Assembly (NCBI GenBank): GCA_037893225.1
Contig: JAZGUH010000360.1
Coordinates: 310,001 to 374,000, forward strand
From: Hippasteria phrygiana
Taxonomy: Eukaryota; Echinodermata; Asteroidea; Valvatida; Goniasteridae
DNA: 64,000 nucleotides
Direction: 5' to 3'
In this document: in pieces, positions 11,101-25,227 of the stretch
Position numbering within the stretch: the first letter of the stretch is position 1
Layout: each line of letters begins with the position of its first letter
Notes under the pieces: model-generated
Seen by the model: only the letters and a program-made list of their open reading frames with translations
What the model was told of the DNA's origin: nothing
Database searches by the model: none
Made by a program: the position numbers and the translations under genes

Positions 11101-13655
11101 GTCAAAATTACTGTATTTGGTTTATATTTCATGCAATTATGAATGAGTAAAGCAAGTCATACCCTAGGGAATTTGACAGGCATGGAGCAATAAATAGAAG
11201 GTAATATGCACACAGATGTTGGCCGGAAAGAAAATAAACATTGCGAGGTTTGAATTTTCTCCACAAGTGTTAACTCTAAGAAGCCGCCGATAATTGCAAC
11301 ATGTAGCGCCAGATCTAAGCTATCCATACATGTCAAAATTACTGAATTTGGTTGATATTTCATGCAATTATGAATGAGTAAAGCAAGTCCATACCCCAGG
11401 GAATTTGACATGAATGGAGCAATAAATAGACGGTAACATGTACACAGATGTTGGCCGGAAAGAAAATAAACATTGCGAGGTTTGAATTTTCTCCACAAGT
11501 TTTAACTCTAAGAAGCCGCCGATAATTGCAACATGTAGCGCCAGATCTAAGCTATCCATACATGTCAAAATTACTGAATTTGGTTGATATTTCATGCAAT
11601 TATGAATGAGTAAAGCAAGTCATACCCTAGGGAATTTGACATGCATGGAGCAATAAATAGACGGTAATATGCACACAGATGTTGGCCGGAAAGAAAATAA
11701 ACATTGCGAGGTTTGAATTTTCTCCACAAGTTTTAACTCTAAGAAGCCGCCGATGATTGCAACATGTAGCGCCAGATCTAAGCTATCCATACATGTCACA
11801 ATTACTGTATTTGGTTTATATTTCATGCAATTATGAATGAGTAAAGCAAGTCATACCCTAGGGAATTTGACAGGCATGGAGCAATAAATAGAAGGTAATA
11901 TGCACACAGATGTTGGCCGGAAAGAAAATAAACATTGCGAGGTTTGAATTTTCTCCTCAAGTGTTAACTCTAAGAAGCCGCCGATAATTGCAACATGTAG
12001 CGCCAGATCTAAGCTATCCATACATGTCAAAATTACTGAATTTGGTTGATATTTCATGCAATTATGAATGAGTAAAGCAAGTCATACCCCAGGGAATTTG
12101 ACATGCATGGAGCAATAAATAGACGGTAATATGCACACAGATGTTGGCCGGAAAGAAAATAAACATTGCGAGGTTTGAATTTTCTCCACAAGTTTTAACT
12201 CTAGGAAGCCGCCGATGATTGCAACATGTAGCGCCAGATCTAAGCTATCCATACATGTCAAAATTACTGTATTTGGTTTATATTTCATGCAATTATGAAT
12301 GAGTAGAGCAAGTCCATACCGCAGGGAATTTGACAGGCATGGAGCAATAAGTAGAAGGTAATATGCACACAGATGTTGGCCGGAAAGAAAATAAACATTG
12401 CGAGGTTTGAATTTTCTCCACAAGTGTTAACTCTAAGAAGCCGCCGATAATTGCAACATGTAGCGCCAGATCTAAGCTATCCATACATGTCAAAATTACT
12501 GAATTTGGTTGATATTTCATGCAATTATGAATGAGTAAAGCAAGTCATACCCCAGGGAATTTGACATGCATGGAGCAATAAATAGACGGTAATATGCACA
12601 CAGATGTTGGCCGGAAAGAAAATAAACATTGCGAGGTTTGAATTTTCACCACAAGTTTTAACTCTGGGAAGCCGCCGATGATTGCAACATGTAGCGCCAG
12701 ATCTAAGCTATACATACATGTCAAAATTACTGCATTTGGTTGATATTTCATGCAATTATGAATTAGTAAAGCAAGTCCATACCCCAGGGAATTTGACATG
12801 CATGGAGCAATAAATAGAAGGTAATATGCACACAGATGTTGGCCGGAAAGAAAATAAACATTGCGAGGTTTGAATTTTCTCCACAAGTGTTAACTCTAAG
12901 AAGCCGCCGATAATTGCAACATGTAGCGCCAGATCTAAGCTATCCATACATGTCAAAATTACTGAATTTGGTTGATATTTCATGCAATTATGAATGAGTA
13001 AAGCAAGTCATACCCCAGGGAATTTGACATGCATGGAGCAATAAATAGACGGTAATATGCACACAGATGTTGGCCGGAAAGAAAATAAACATTGCGAGGT
13101 TTGAATTTTCTCCACAAGTTTTAACTCTAGGAAGCCGCCGATGATTGCAACATGTAGCGCCAGATCTAAGCTATCCATACATGTCAAAATTACTGTATTT
13201 GGTTTATATTTCATGCAATTATGAATGAGTAAAGCAAGTCATACCCTAGGGAATTTGACAGGCATGGAGCAATAAATAGAAGGTAATATGCACACAGATG
13301 TTGGCCGGAAAGAAAATAAACATTGCGAGGTTTGAATTTTCTCCACAAGTGTTAACTCTAAGAAGCCGCCGATAATTGCAACATGTAGCGCCAGATCTAA
13401 GCTATCCATACATGTCAAAATTACTGAATTTGGTTGATATTTCATGCAATTATGAATTAGTAAAGCAAGTCCATACCCCAGGGAATTTGACATGCATGGA
13501 GCAATAAATAGAAGGTAATATGCACACAGATGTTGGCCGGAAAGAAAATAAACATTGCGAGGTTTGAATTTTCTCCACAAGTGTTAACTCTAAGAAGCCG
13601 CCGATAATTGCAACATGTAGCGCCAGATCTAAGCTATCCATACATGTCAAAATTA
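8102..13655. repeat. 24-monomer duplicated block, copy 1
   Basis: Order: d e f g' d a c d e f' e f g' d a c d e f' e' g e d g (5554 bp). Copy 2 is at 14813-20366, offset 6711. Shared private markers include tcctcaag, ccgcaggg, gacatacatgg and, at the e'/g junction, ctctgggaag, ctatacatac and ctgcattt. Private to this copy: catgaatgg (near 11410), gtcacaatt (near 11797) and tcaccacaag (near 12647). Internally c d e f' recurs 2083 bp apart (9491 and 11574). Confidence 0.92.
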
Positions 13656-14812
13656 CTGAATTTGGTTGATATTTCATGCAATTATGAATGAGTAAAGCAA
13701 GTCATACCCAAGGGAATTTGACATGCATGGATCAATAAATAGAAGGTAATATGCACACAGATGTTGGCCGGAAAGAAAATAATCATTGCGAGGTTTGAAT
13801 TTTCTCCACAAGTTTTAACTCTAGGAAGCCGCCGATGATTGCAACATGTAGCGCCAGATCTAAGCTATCCATACATGTCAAAATTACTGTATTTGGTTGA
13901 TATTTAATGCAATTATGAATGAGTAGAGCAAGTCCATACCCCAGGGAATTTGACAGGCATGGAGCAATAAATAGAAGGTAATATGCACACAGATGTTGGC
14001 CGGAAAGAAAATAAACATTGCGAGGTTTGAATTTTCTCCACAAGTTTTAACTCTAGGAAGCCGCCGATGATTGCAACATGTAGCGCCAGATCTAAGCTAT
14101 CCATACATGTCAAAATTACTGTATTTGGTTTATATTTCATGCAATTATGAATGAGTAAAGCAAGTCATACCCTAGGGAATTTGACAGGCATGGAGCAATA
14201 AATAGAAGGTAATATGCACACAGATGTTGGCCGGAAAGAAAATAAACATTGCGAGGTTTGAATTTTCTCCACAAGTTTTAACTCTAAGAAGCCGCCGATA
14301 ATTGCAACATGTAGCGCCAGATCTAAGCTATCCATACATGTCAAAATTACTGAATTTGGTTGATATTTCATGCAATTATGAATGAGTAAAGCAAGTCCAT
14401 ACCCCAGGGAATTTGACATGCATGGAGCAATAAATAGAAGGTAATATGCACACAGATGTTGGCCGGAAAGAAAATAGACATTGCGAGGTTTGAATTTTCT
14501 CCACAAGTGTTAACTCTAAGAAGCCGCCGATAATTGCAACATGTAGCGCCAGATCTAAGCTATCCATACATGTCAAAATTACTGAATTTGGTTGATATTT
14601 CATGCAATTATGAATGAGTAAAGCAAGTCATACCCTAGGGAATTTGACATGCATGGAGCAATAAATAGACGGTAATATGCACACAGATGTTGGCCGGAAA
14701 GAAAATAAACATTGCGAGGTTTGAATTTTCTCCACAAGTTTTAACTCTAAGAAGCCGCCGATGATTGCAACATGTAGCGCCAGATCTAAGCTATCCATAC
14801 ATGTCAAAATTA
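13656..14812. repeat. Five monomers between the duplicated blocks
   Basis: Starts 13656, 13887, 14119, 14350, 14582. The first is h-like with several private changes (cccaaggg, ggatcaat, aataatcatt); the second is x-like with the extra C; then d-variant, b and c. The last three begin the 12-monomer copy of 4168-6943. Confidence 0.85.
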
Positions 14813-17800
14813 CTGTATTTGGTTTATATTTCATGCAATTATGAATGAGTAAAGCAAGTCATACCCTAGGGAATTTGACAGGCATGGAGCAATAAATAGA
14901 AGGTAATATGCACACAGATGTTGGCCGGAAAGAAAATAAACATTGCGAGGTTTGAATTTTCTCCACAAGTGTTAACTCTAAGAAGCCGCCGATAATTGCA
15001 ACATGTAGCGCCAGATCTAAGCTATCCATACATGTCAAAATTACTGAATTTGGTTGATATTTCATGCAATTATGAATGAGTAAAGCAAGTCATACCCCAG
15101 GGAATTTGACATGCATGGAGCAATAAATAGACGGTAATATGCACACAGATGTTGGCCGGAAAGAAAATAAACATTGCGAGGTTTGAATTTTCTCCACAAG
15201 TTTTAACTCTAGGAAGCCGCCGATGATTGCAACATGTAGCGCCAGATCTAAGCTATCCATACATGTCAAAATTACTGTATTTGGTTTATATTTCATGCAA
15301 TTATGAATGAGTAGAGCAAGTCCATAACCCAGGGAATTTGACAGGCATGGAGCAATAAGTAGAAGGTAATATGCACACAGATGTTGGCCGGAAAGAAAAT
15401 AAACATTGCGAGGTTTGAATTTTCTCCACAAGTGTTAACTCTAAGAAGCCGCCGATAATTGCAACATGTAGCGCCAGATCTAAGCTATCCATACATGTCA
15501 AAATTACTGAATTTGGTTGATATTTCATGCAATTATGAATTAGTAAAGCAAGTCCATACCCCAGGGAATTTGACATACATGGAGCAATAAATAGAAGGTA
15601 ATATGCACACAGATGTTGGCCGGAAAGAAAATAAACATTGCGAGGTTTGAATTTTCTCCACAAGTTTTAACTCTAGGAAGCCGCCGATGATTGCAACATG
15701 TAGCGCCAGATCTAAGCTATCCATACATGTCAAAATTACTGTATTTGGTTTATATTTCATGCAATTATGAATGAGTAAAGCAAGTCATACCCTAGGGAAT
15801 TTGACAGGCATGGAGCAATAAATAGAAGGTAATATGCACACAGATGTTGGCCGGAAAGAAAATAAACATTGCGAGGTTTGAATTTTCTCCACAAGTGTTA
15901 ACTCTAAGAAGCCGCCGATAATTGCAACATGTAGCGCCAGATCTAAGCTATCCATACATGTCAAAATTACTGAATTTGGTTGATATTTCATGCAATTATG
16001 AATGAGTAAAGCAAGTCCATACCCCAGGGAATTTGACATGCATGGAGCAATAAATAGACGGTAACATGTACACAGATGTTGGCCGGAAAGAAAATAAACA
16101 TTGCGAGGTTTGAATTTTCTCCACAAGTTTTAACTCTAAGAAGCCGCCGATAATTGCAACATGTAGCGCCAGATCTAAGCTATCCATACATGTCAAAATT
16201 ACTGAATTTGGTTGATATTTCATGCAATTATGAATGAGTAAAGCAAGTCATACCCTAGGGAATTTGACATGCATGGAGCAATAAATAGACGGTAATATGC
16301 ACACAGATGTTGGCCGGAAAGAAAATAAACATTGCGAGGTTTGAATTTTCTCCACAAGTTTTAACTCTAAGAAGCCGCCGATGATTGCAACATGTAGCGC
16401 CAGATCTAAGCTATCCATACATGTCAAAATTACTGTATTTGGTTTATATTTCATGCAATTATGAATGAGTAAAGCAAGTCATACTCTAGGGAATTTGACA
16501 GGCATGGAGCAATAAATAGAAGGTAATATGCACACAGATGTTGGCCGGAAAGAAAATAAACATTGCGAGGTTTGAATTTTCTCCTCAAGTGTTAACTCTA
16601 AGAAGCCGCCGATAATTGCAACATGTAGCGCCAGATCTAAGCTATCCATACATGTCAAAATTACTGAATTTGGTTGATATTTCATGCAATTATGAATGAG
16701 TAAAGCAAGTCATACCCCAGGGAATTTGACATGCATGGAGCAATAAATAGACGGTAATATGCACACAGATGTTGGCCGGAAAGAAAATAAACATTGCGAG
16801 GTTTGAATTTTCTCCACAAGTTTTAACTCTAGGAAGCCGCCGATGATTGCAACATGTAGCGCCAGATCTAAGCTATCCATACATGTCAAAATTACTGTAT
16901 TTGGTTTATATTTCATGCAATTATGAATGAGTAGAGCAAGTCCATACCGCAGGGAATTTGACAGGCATGGAGCAATAAGTAGAAGGTAATATGCACACAG
17001 ATGTTGGCCGGAAAGAAAATAAACATTGCGAGGTTTGAATTTTCTCCACAAGTGTTAACTCTAAGAAGCCGCCGATAATTGCAACATGTAGCGCCAGATC
17101 TAAGCTATCCATACATGTCAAAATTACTGAATTTGGTTGATATTTCATGCAATTATGAATGAGTAAAGCAAGTCATACCCCAGGGAATTTGACATGCATG
17201 GAGCAATAAATAGACGGTAATATGCACACAGATGTTGGCCGGAAAGAAAATAAACATTGCGAGGTTTGAATTTTCTCCACAAGTTTTAACTCTAGGAAGC
17301 CGCCGATGATTGCAACATGTAGCGCCAGATCTAAGCTATCCATACATGTCAAAATTACTGTATTTGGTTTATATTTCATGCAATTATGAATGAGTAGAGC
17401 AAGTCCATACCCCAGGGAATTTGACAGGCATGGAGCAATAAGTAGAAGGTAATATGCACACAGATGTTGGCCGGAAAGAAAATAAACATTGCGAGGTTTG
17501 AATTTTCTCCACAAGTGTTAACTCTAAGAAGCCGCCGATAATTGCAACATGTAGCGCCAGATCTAAGCTATCCATACATGTCAAAATTACTGAATTTGGT
17601 TGATATTTCATGCAATTATGAATTAGTAAAGCAAGTCCATACCCCAGGGAATTTGACATACATGGAGCAATAAATAGAAGGTAATATGCACACAGATGTT
17701 GGCCGGAAAGAAAATAAACATTGCGAGGTTTGAATTTTCTCCACAAGTTTTAACTCTAGGAAGCCGCCGATGATTGCAACATGTAGCGCCAGATCTAAGC

Positions 17801-20366
17801 TATCCATACATGTCAAAATTACTGTATTTGGTTTATATTTCATGCAATTATGAATGAGTAAAGCAAGTCATACCCTAGGGAATTTGACAGGCATGGAGCA
17901 ATAAATAGAAGGTAATATGCACACAGATGTTGGCCGGAAAGAAAATAAACATTGCGAGGTTTGAATTTTCTCCACAAGTGTTAACTCTAAGAAGCCGCCG
18001 ATAATTGCAACATGTAGCGCCAGATCTAAGCTATCCATACATGTCAAAATTACTGAATTTGGTTGATATTTCATGCAATTATGAATGAGTAAAGCAAGTC
18101 CATACCCCAGGGAATTTGACATGCATGGAGCAATAAATAGACGGTAACATGTACACAGATGTTGGCCGGAAAGAAAATAAACATTGCGAGGTTTGAATTT
18201 TCTCCACAAGTTTTAACTCTAAGAAGCCGCCGATAATTGCAACATGTAGCGCCAGATCTAAGCTATCCATACATGTCAAAATTACTGAATTTGGTTGATA
18301 TTTCATGCAATTATGAATGAGTAAAGCAAGTCATACCCTAGGGAATTTGACATGCATGGAGCAATAAATAGACGGTAATATGCACACAGATGTTGGCCGG
18401 AAAGAAAATAAACATTGCGAGGTTTGAATTTTCTCCACAAGTTTTAACTCTAAGAAGCCGCCGATGATTGCAACATGTAGCGCCAGATCTAAGCTATCCA
18501 TACATGTCAAAATTACTGTATTTGGTTTATATTTCATGCAATTATGAATGAGTAAAGCAAGTCATACCCTAGGGAATTTGACAGGCATGGAGCAATAAAT
18601 AGAAGGTAATATGCACACAGATGTTGGCCGGAAAGAAAATAAACATTGCGAGGTTTGAATTTTCTCCTCAAGTGTTAACTCTAAGAAGCCGCCGATAATT
18701 GCAACATGTAGCGCCAGATCTAAGCTATCCATACATGTCAAAATTACTGAATTTGGTTGATATTTCATGCAATTATGAATGAGTAAAGCAAGTCATACCC
18801 CAGGGAATTTGACATGCATGGAGCAATAAATAGACGGTAATATGCACACAGATGTTGGCCGGAAAGAAAATAAACATTGCGAGGTTTGAATTTTCTCCAC
18901 AAGTTTTAACTCTAGGAAGCCGCCGATGATTGCAACATGTAGCGCCAGATCTAAGCTATCCATACATGTCAAAATTACTGTATTTGGTTTATATTTCATG
19001 CAATTATGAATGAGTAGAGCAAGTCCATACCGCAGGGAATTTGACAGGCATGGAGCAATAAGTAGAAGGTAATATGCACACAGATGTTGGCCGGAAAGAA
19101 AATAAACATTGCGAGGTTTGAATTTTCTCCACAAGTGTTAACTCTAAGAAGCCGCCGATAATTGCAACATGTAGCGCCAGATCTAAGCTATCCATACATG
19201 TCAAAATTACTGAATTTGGTTGATATTTCATGCAATTATGAATGAGTAAAGCAAGTCATACCCCAGGGAATTTGACATGCATGGAGCAATAAATAGACGG
19301 TAATATGCACACAGATGTTGGCCGGAAAGAAAATAAACATTGCGAGGTTTGAATTTTCTCCACAAGTTTTAACTCTGGGAAGCCGCCGATGATTGCAACA
19401 TGTAGCGCCAGATCTAAGCTATACATACATGTCAAAATTACTGCATTTGGTTGATATTTCATGCAATTATGAATTAGTAAAGCAAGTCCATACCCCAGGG
19501 AATTTGACATGCATGGAGCAATAAATAGAAGGTAATATGCACACAGATGTTGGCCGGAAAGAAAATAAACATTGCGAGGTTTGAATTTTCTCCACAAGTG
19601 TTAACTCTAAGAAGCCGCCGATAATTGCAACATGTAGCGCCAGATCTAAGCTATCCATACATGTCAAAATTACTGAATTTGGTTGATATTTCATGCAATT
19701 ATGAATGAGTAAAGCAAGTCATACCCCAGGGAATTTGACATGCATGGAGCAATAAATAGACGGTAATATGCACACAGATGTTGGCCGGAAAGAAAATAAA
19801 CATTGCGAGGTTTGAATTTTCTCCACAAGTTTTAACTCTAGGAAGCCGCCGATGATTGCAACATGTAGCGCCAGATCTAAGCTATCCATACATGTCAAAA
19901 TTACTGTATTTGGTTTATATTTCATGCAATTATGAATGAGTAAAGCAAGTCATACCCTAGGGAATTTGACAGGCATGGAGCAATAAATAGAAGGTAATAT
20001 GCACACAGATGTTGGCCGGAAAGAAAATAAACATTGCGAGGTTTGAATTTTCTCCACAAGTGTTAACTCTAAGAAGCCGCCGATAATTGCAACATGTAGC
20101 GCCAGATCTAAGCTATCCATACATGTCAAAATTACTGAATTTGGTTGATATTTCATGCAATTATGAATTAGTAAAGCAAGTCCATACCCCAGGGAATTTG
20201 ACATGCATGGAGCAATAAATAGAAGGTAATATGCACACAGATGTTGGCCGGAAAGAAAATAAACATTGCGAGGTTTGAATTTTCTCCACAAGTGTTAACT
20301 CTAAGAAGCCGCCGATAATTGCAACATGTAGCGCCAGATCTAAGCTATCCATACATGTCAAAATTA
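14813..20366. repeat. 24-monomer duplicated block, copy 2
   Basis: Same subtype order and length as 8102-13655. Private changes seen here: cataaccc (near 15326), atactctag (near 16482), and normal bases where copy 1 has gtcacaatt, catgaatgg and tcaccacaag. The few differences over 5.5 kb indicate a recent copy. Confidence 0.92.
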
Positions 20367-23300
20367 CTGAATTTGGTTGATATTTCATGCAATTATGAAT
20401 GAGTAAAGCAAGTCATACCCCAGGGAATTTGACATGCATGGAGCAATAAATAGAAGGTAATATGCACACAGATGTTGGCCGGAAAGAAAATAAACATTGC
20501 GAGGTTTGAATTTTCTCCACAAGTTTTAACTCTAGGAAGCCGCCGATGATTGCAACATGTAGCGCCAGATCTAAGCTATCCATACATGTCACAATTACTG
20601 TATTTGGTTTATATTTCATGCAATTATGAATGAGTAAAGCAAGTCATACCCTAGGGAATTTGACAGGCATGGAGCAATAAATAGAAGGTAATATGCACAC
20701 AGATGTTGGCCGGAAAGAAAATAAACATTGCGAGGTTTGAATTTTCTCCACAAGTGTTAACTCTAAGAAGCCGCCGATAATTGCAACATGTAGCGCCAGA
20801 TCTAAGCTATCCATACATGTCAAAATTACTGAATTTGGTTGATATTTCATGCAATTATGAATGAGTAAAGCAAGTCCATACCCCAGGGAATTTGACATGC
20901 ATGGAGCAATAAATAGACGGTAACATTTACACAGATGTTGGCCGGAAAGAAAATAAACATTGCGAGGTTTGAATTTTCTCCACAAGTTTTAACTCTAAGA
21001 AGCCGCCGATAATTGCAACATGTAGCGCCAGATCTAAGCTATCCATACATGTCAAAATTACTGAATTTGGTTGATATTTCATGCAATTATGAATGAGTAA
21101 AGCAAGTCCATACCAAAGGGAATTTGACATGCATGGAGCAATAAATAGAAGGTAATATGCACACAGATGTTGGCCGGAAAGAAAATAGACATTGCGAGGT
21201 TTGAATTTTCTCCACAAGTGTTAACTCTAAGAAGCCGCCGATAATTGCAACATGTAGCGCCAGATCTAAGCTATCCATACATGTCAAAATTACTGAATTT
21301 GGTTGATATTTCATGCAATTATGAATGAGTAAAGCAAGTCATACCCTAGGGAATTTGATATGCATGGAGCAATAAATAGACGGTAATATGCACACAGATG
21401 TTGGCCGGAAAGAAAATAAACATTGCGAGGTTTGAATTTTCTCCACAAGTTTTAACTCTAAGAAGCCGCCGATGATTGCAACATGTAGCGCCAGATCTAA
21501 GCTATCCATACATGTCAAAATTACTGTATTTGGTTTATATTTCATGCAATTATGAATGAGTAAAGCAAGTCATACCCTAGGGAATTTGACAGGCATGGAG
21601 CAATAAATAGAAGGTAATATGCACACAGATGTTGGCCGGAAAGAAAATAAACATTGCGAGGTTTGAATTTTCTCCACAAGTTTTAACTCTAAGAAGCCGC
21701 CGATGATTGCAACATGTAGCGCCAGATCTAAGATATCCATACATGTCAAAATTACTGTATTTGGTTGATATTTAATGCAATTATGAATGAGTAGAGCAAG
21801 TCATACCCCAGGGAATTTGACAGGCATGGAGCAATAAATAGAAGGTAATATGCACACAGATGTTGGCCGGAAAGAAAATAAACATTGCGAGGTTTGAATT
21901 TTCTCCACAAGTTTTAACTCTAGGAAGCCGCCGATGATTGCAACATGTAGCGCCAGATCTAAGCTATCCATACATGTCAAAATTACTGTATTTGGTTTAT
22001 ATTTCATGCAATTATGAATGAGTAGAGCAAGTCCATACCCCAGGGAATTTGACAGGCATGGAGCAATAAGTAGAAGGTAATATGCACACAGATGTTGGCC
22101 GGAAAGAAAATAAACATTGCGAGGTTTGAATTTTCTCCACAAGTGTTAACTCTAAGAAGCCGCCGATAATTGCAACATGTAGCGCCAGATCTAAGCTATC
22201 CATACATGTCAAAATTACTGAATTTGGTTGATATTTCATGCAATTATGAATTAGTAAAGCAAGTCCATACCCCAGGGAATTTGACATGCATGGAGCAATA
22301 AATAGAAGGTAATATGCACACAGATGTTGGCCGGAAAGAAAATAAACATTGCGAGGTTTGAATTTTCTCCACAAGTTTTAACTCTAGGAAGCCGCCGATG
22401 ATTGCAACATGTAGCGCCAGATCTAAGCTATCCATACATGTCAAAATTACTGTATTTGGTTTATATTTCATGCAATTATGAATGGGTAAAGCAAGTCATA
22501 CCCTAGGGAATTTGACAGGCATGGAGCAATAAATAGAAGGTAATATGCACACAGATGTTGGCCGGAAAGAAAATAAACATTGCGAGGTTTGAATTTTCTC
22601 CACAAGTGTTAACTCTAAGAAGCCGCCGATAATTGCAACATGTAGCGCCAGATCTAAGCTATCCATACATGTCAAAATTACTGAATTTGGTTGATATTTC
22701 ATGCAATTATGAATGAGTAAAGCAAGTCCATACCCCAGGGAATTTGACATGCATGGAGCAATAAATAGACGGTAACATGTACACAGATGTTGGCCGGAAA
22801 GAAAATAAACATTGCGAGGTTTGAATTTTCTCCACAAGTTTTAACTCTAAGAAGCCGCCGATAATTGCAACATGTAGCGCCAGATCTAAGCTATCCATAC
22901 ATGTCAAAATTACTGAATTTGGTTGATATTTCATGCAATTATGAATGAGTAAAGCAAGTCCATACCCCAGGGAATTTGACATGCATGGAGCAATAAATAG
23001 AAGGTAATATGCACACAGATGTTGGCCGGAAAGAAAATAGACATTGCGAGGTTTGAATTTTCTCCACAAGTGTTAACTCTAAGAAGCCGCCGATAATTGC
23101 AACATGTAGCGCCAGATCTAAGCTATCCATACATGTCAAAATTACTGAATTTGGTAGATATTTCATGCAATTATGAATGAGTAAAGCAAGTTATACCCCA
23201 GGGAATTTGACATGCATGGAGCAATAAATAGACGGTAATATGCACACAGATGTTGGCCGGAAAGAAAATAAACATTGCGAGGTTTGAATTTTCTCCACAA

Positions 23301-24070
23301 GTTTTAACTCTAGGAAGCCGCCGATGATTGCAACATGTAGCGCCAGATCTAAGCTATCCATACATGTCAAAATTACTGTATTTGGTTTATATTTCATGCA
23401 ATTATGAATGAGTAGAGCAAGTCCATACCCCAGGGAATTTGACAGGCATGGAGCAATAAGTAGAAGGTAATATGCACACAGATGTTGGCCGGAAAGAAAA
23501 TAAACATTGCGAGGTTTGAATTTTCTCCACAAGTGTTAACTCTAAGAAGCCGCCGATAATTGCAACATGTAGCGCCAGATCTAAGCTATCCATACATGTC
23601 AAAATTACTGAATTTGGTTGATATTTCATGCAATTATGAATGAGTAAAGCAAGTCATACCCCAGGGAATTTGACATGCATGGAGCAATAAATAGACGGTA
23701 ATATGCACACAGATGTTGGCCGGAAAGAAAATAAACATTGCGAGGTTTGAATTTTCTCCACAAGTTTTAACTCTAGGAAGCCGCCGATGATTGCAACATG
23801 TAGCGCCAGATCTAAGCTATCCATACATGTCAAAATTACTGTATTTGGTTTATATTTCATGCAATTATGAATGAGTAGAGCAAGTCCATACCCCAGGGAA
23901 TTTGACAGGCATGGAGCAATAAGTAGAAGGTAATATGCACACAGATGTTGGCCGGAAAGAAAATAAACATTGCGAGGTTTGAATTTTCTCCACAAGTGTT
24001 AACTCTAAGAAGCCGCCGATAATTGCAACATGTAGCGCCAGATCTAAGCTATCCATACATGTCAAAATTA
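20367..24070. repeat. Mixed block ending in an e-f dimer repeat
   Basis: Sixteen monomers: h d a b c d-variant x f g'-like d a b e f e f. The final four are two copies of an e-f dimer (23145-23607 and 23608-24070, 463 bp each). Private changes include aacatttac (near 20935), accaaaggg (near 21113), gatatgcatgg (near 21358), agatatcc (near 21731) and gaatgggtaa (near 22482). Confidence 0.87.
21755..21985. repeat. Reference monomer, subtype x (231 bp)
   Basis: Mixed head T4 with G13, A20 (atatttaatg instead of atatttcatg), G40 and no extra C; then G70, A90, T160, G170. A rare subtype. Relatives start at 2548 (also aatggaatt and ctatctat), 13887 (with the extra C), 45598 and 52077 (with T56 and A170). 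Confidence 0.85.
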
Positions 24071-25227
24071 CTGAATTTGGTTGATATTTCATGCAATTAT
24101 GAATGAGTAAAGCAAGTCCATACCCCAGGGAATTTGACATGCATGGAGCAATAAATAGACGGTAACATGTACACAGATGTTGGCCGGAAAGAAAATAAAC
24201 ATTGCGAGGTTTGAATTTTCTCCACAATTTTTATTTCTAAGAAGCCGCCGATAATTGCAACATGTAGCGCCAGATCTAAGCTATCCATACATGTCAAAAT
24301 TACTGAATTTGGTTGATATTTCATGCAATTATGAATGAGTAAAGCAAGTCCATACCCCAGGGAATTTGACATGCATGGAGCAATAAATAGAAGGTAATAT
24401 GCACACAGATGTTGGCCGGAAAGAAAATAGACATTGCGAGGTTTGAATTTTCTCCACAAGTTTTAACTCTAAGAAGCCGCCGATAATTGCAACATGTAGC
24501 GCCAGATCTAAGCTATCCATACATGTCAAAATTACTGAATTTGGTTGATATTTCATGCAATTATGAATGAGTAAAGCAAGTCATACCCTAGGGAATTTGA
24601 CATGCATGGAGCAATAAATAGACGGTAATATGCACACAGATGTTGGCCGGAAAGAAAATAAACATTGCGAGGTTTGAATTTTCTCCACAAGTTTTAACTC
24701 TAAGAAGCCGCCGATGATTGCAACATGTAGCGCCAGATCTAAGCTATCCATACATGTCAAAATTACTGTATTTGGTTTATATTTCATGCAATTATGAATG
24801 AGTAAAGCAAGTCATACCCTAGGGAATTTGACATGCATGGAGCAATAAATAGAAGGTAATATGCACACAGATGTTGGCCGGAAAGAAAATAAACATTGCG
24901 AGGTTTGAATTTTCTCCACAAGTGTTAACTCTAAGAAGCCGCCGATAATTGCAACATGTAGCGCCAGATCTAAGCTATCCATACATGTCAAAATTACTGA
25001 ATTTGGTTGATATTTCATGCAATTATGAATGAGTAAAGCAAGTCATACCCCAGGGAATTTGACATGCATGGCTCAATAAATAGACGGTAATATGCACACA
25101 GATGTTGGCCGGAAAGAAAATAAACATTGCGAGGTTTGAATTTTCTCCACAAGTTTTAACTCTAGGAAGCCGCCGATGATTGCAACATGTAGCGCCAGAT
25201 CTAAGCTATCCATACATGTCAAAATTA
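24071..25227. repeat. 5-monomer block with gctcaat marker, first copy
   Basis: Order a b(T160) c d(T70) e, the e carrying gctcaat at 25071 in place of gagcaat. The same five monomers return at 30091-31247 (offset 6020) and 31712-32868 (offset 7641), with the marker at 31091 and 32712. The a monomer here has three substitutions within 24228-24235. Confidence 0.92.

Noticed and set aside
13656..13886. A degenerate edge or boundary of the array, because this monomer has several private changes
   Set aside because: It is full length and in register, and both neighbours are ordinary monomers. It is just a more divergent unit.
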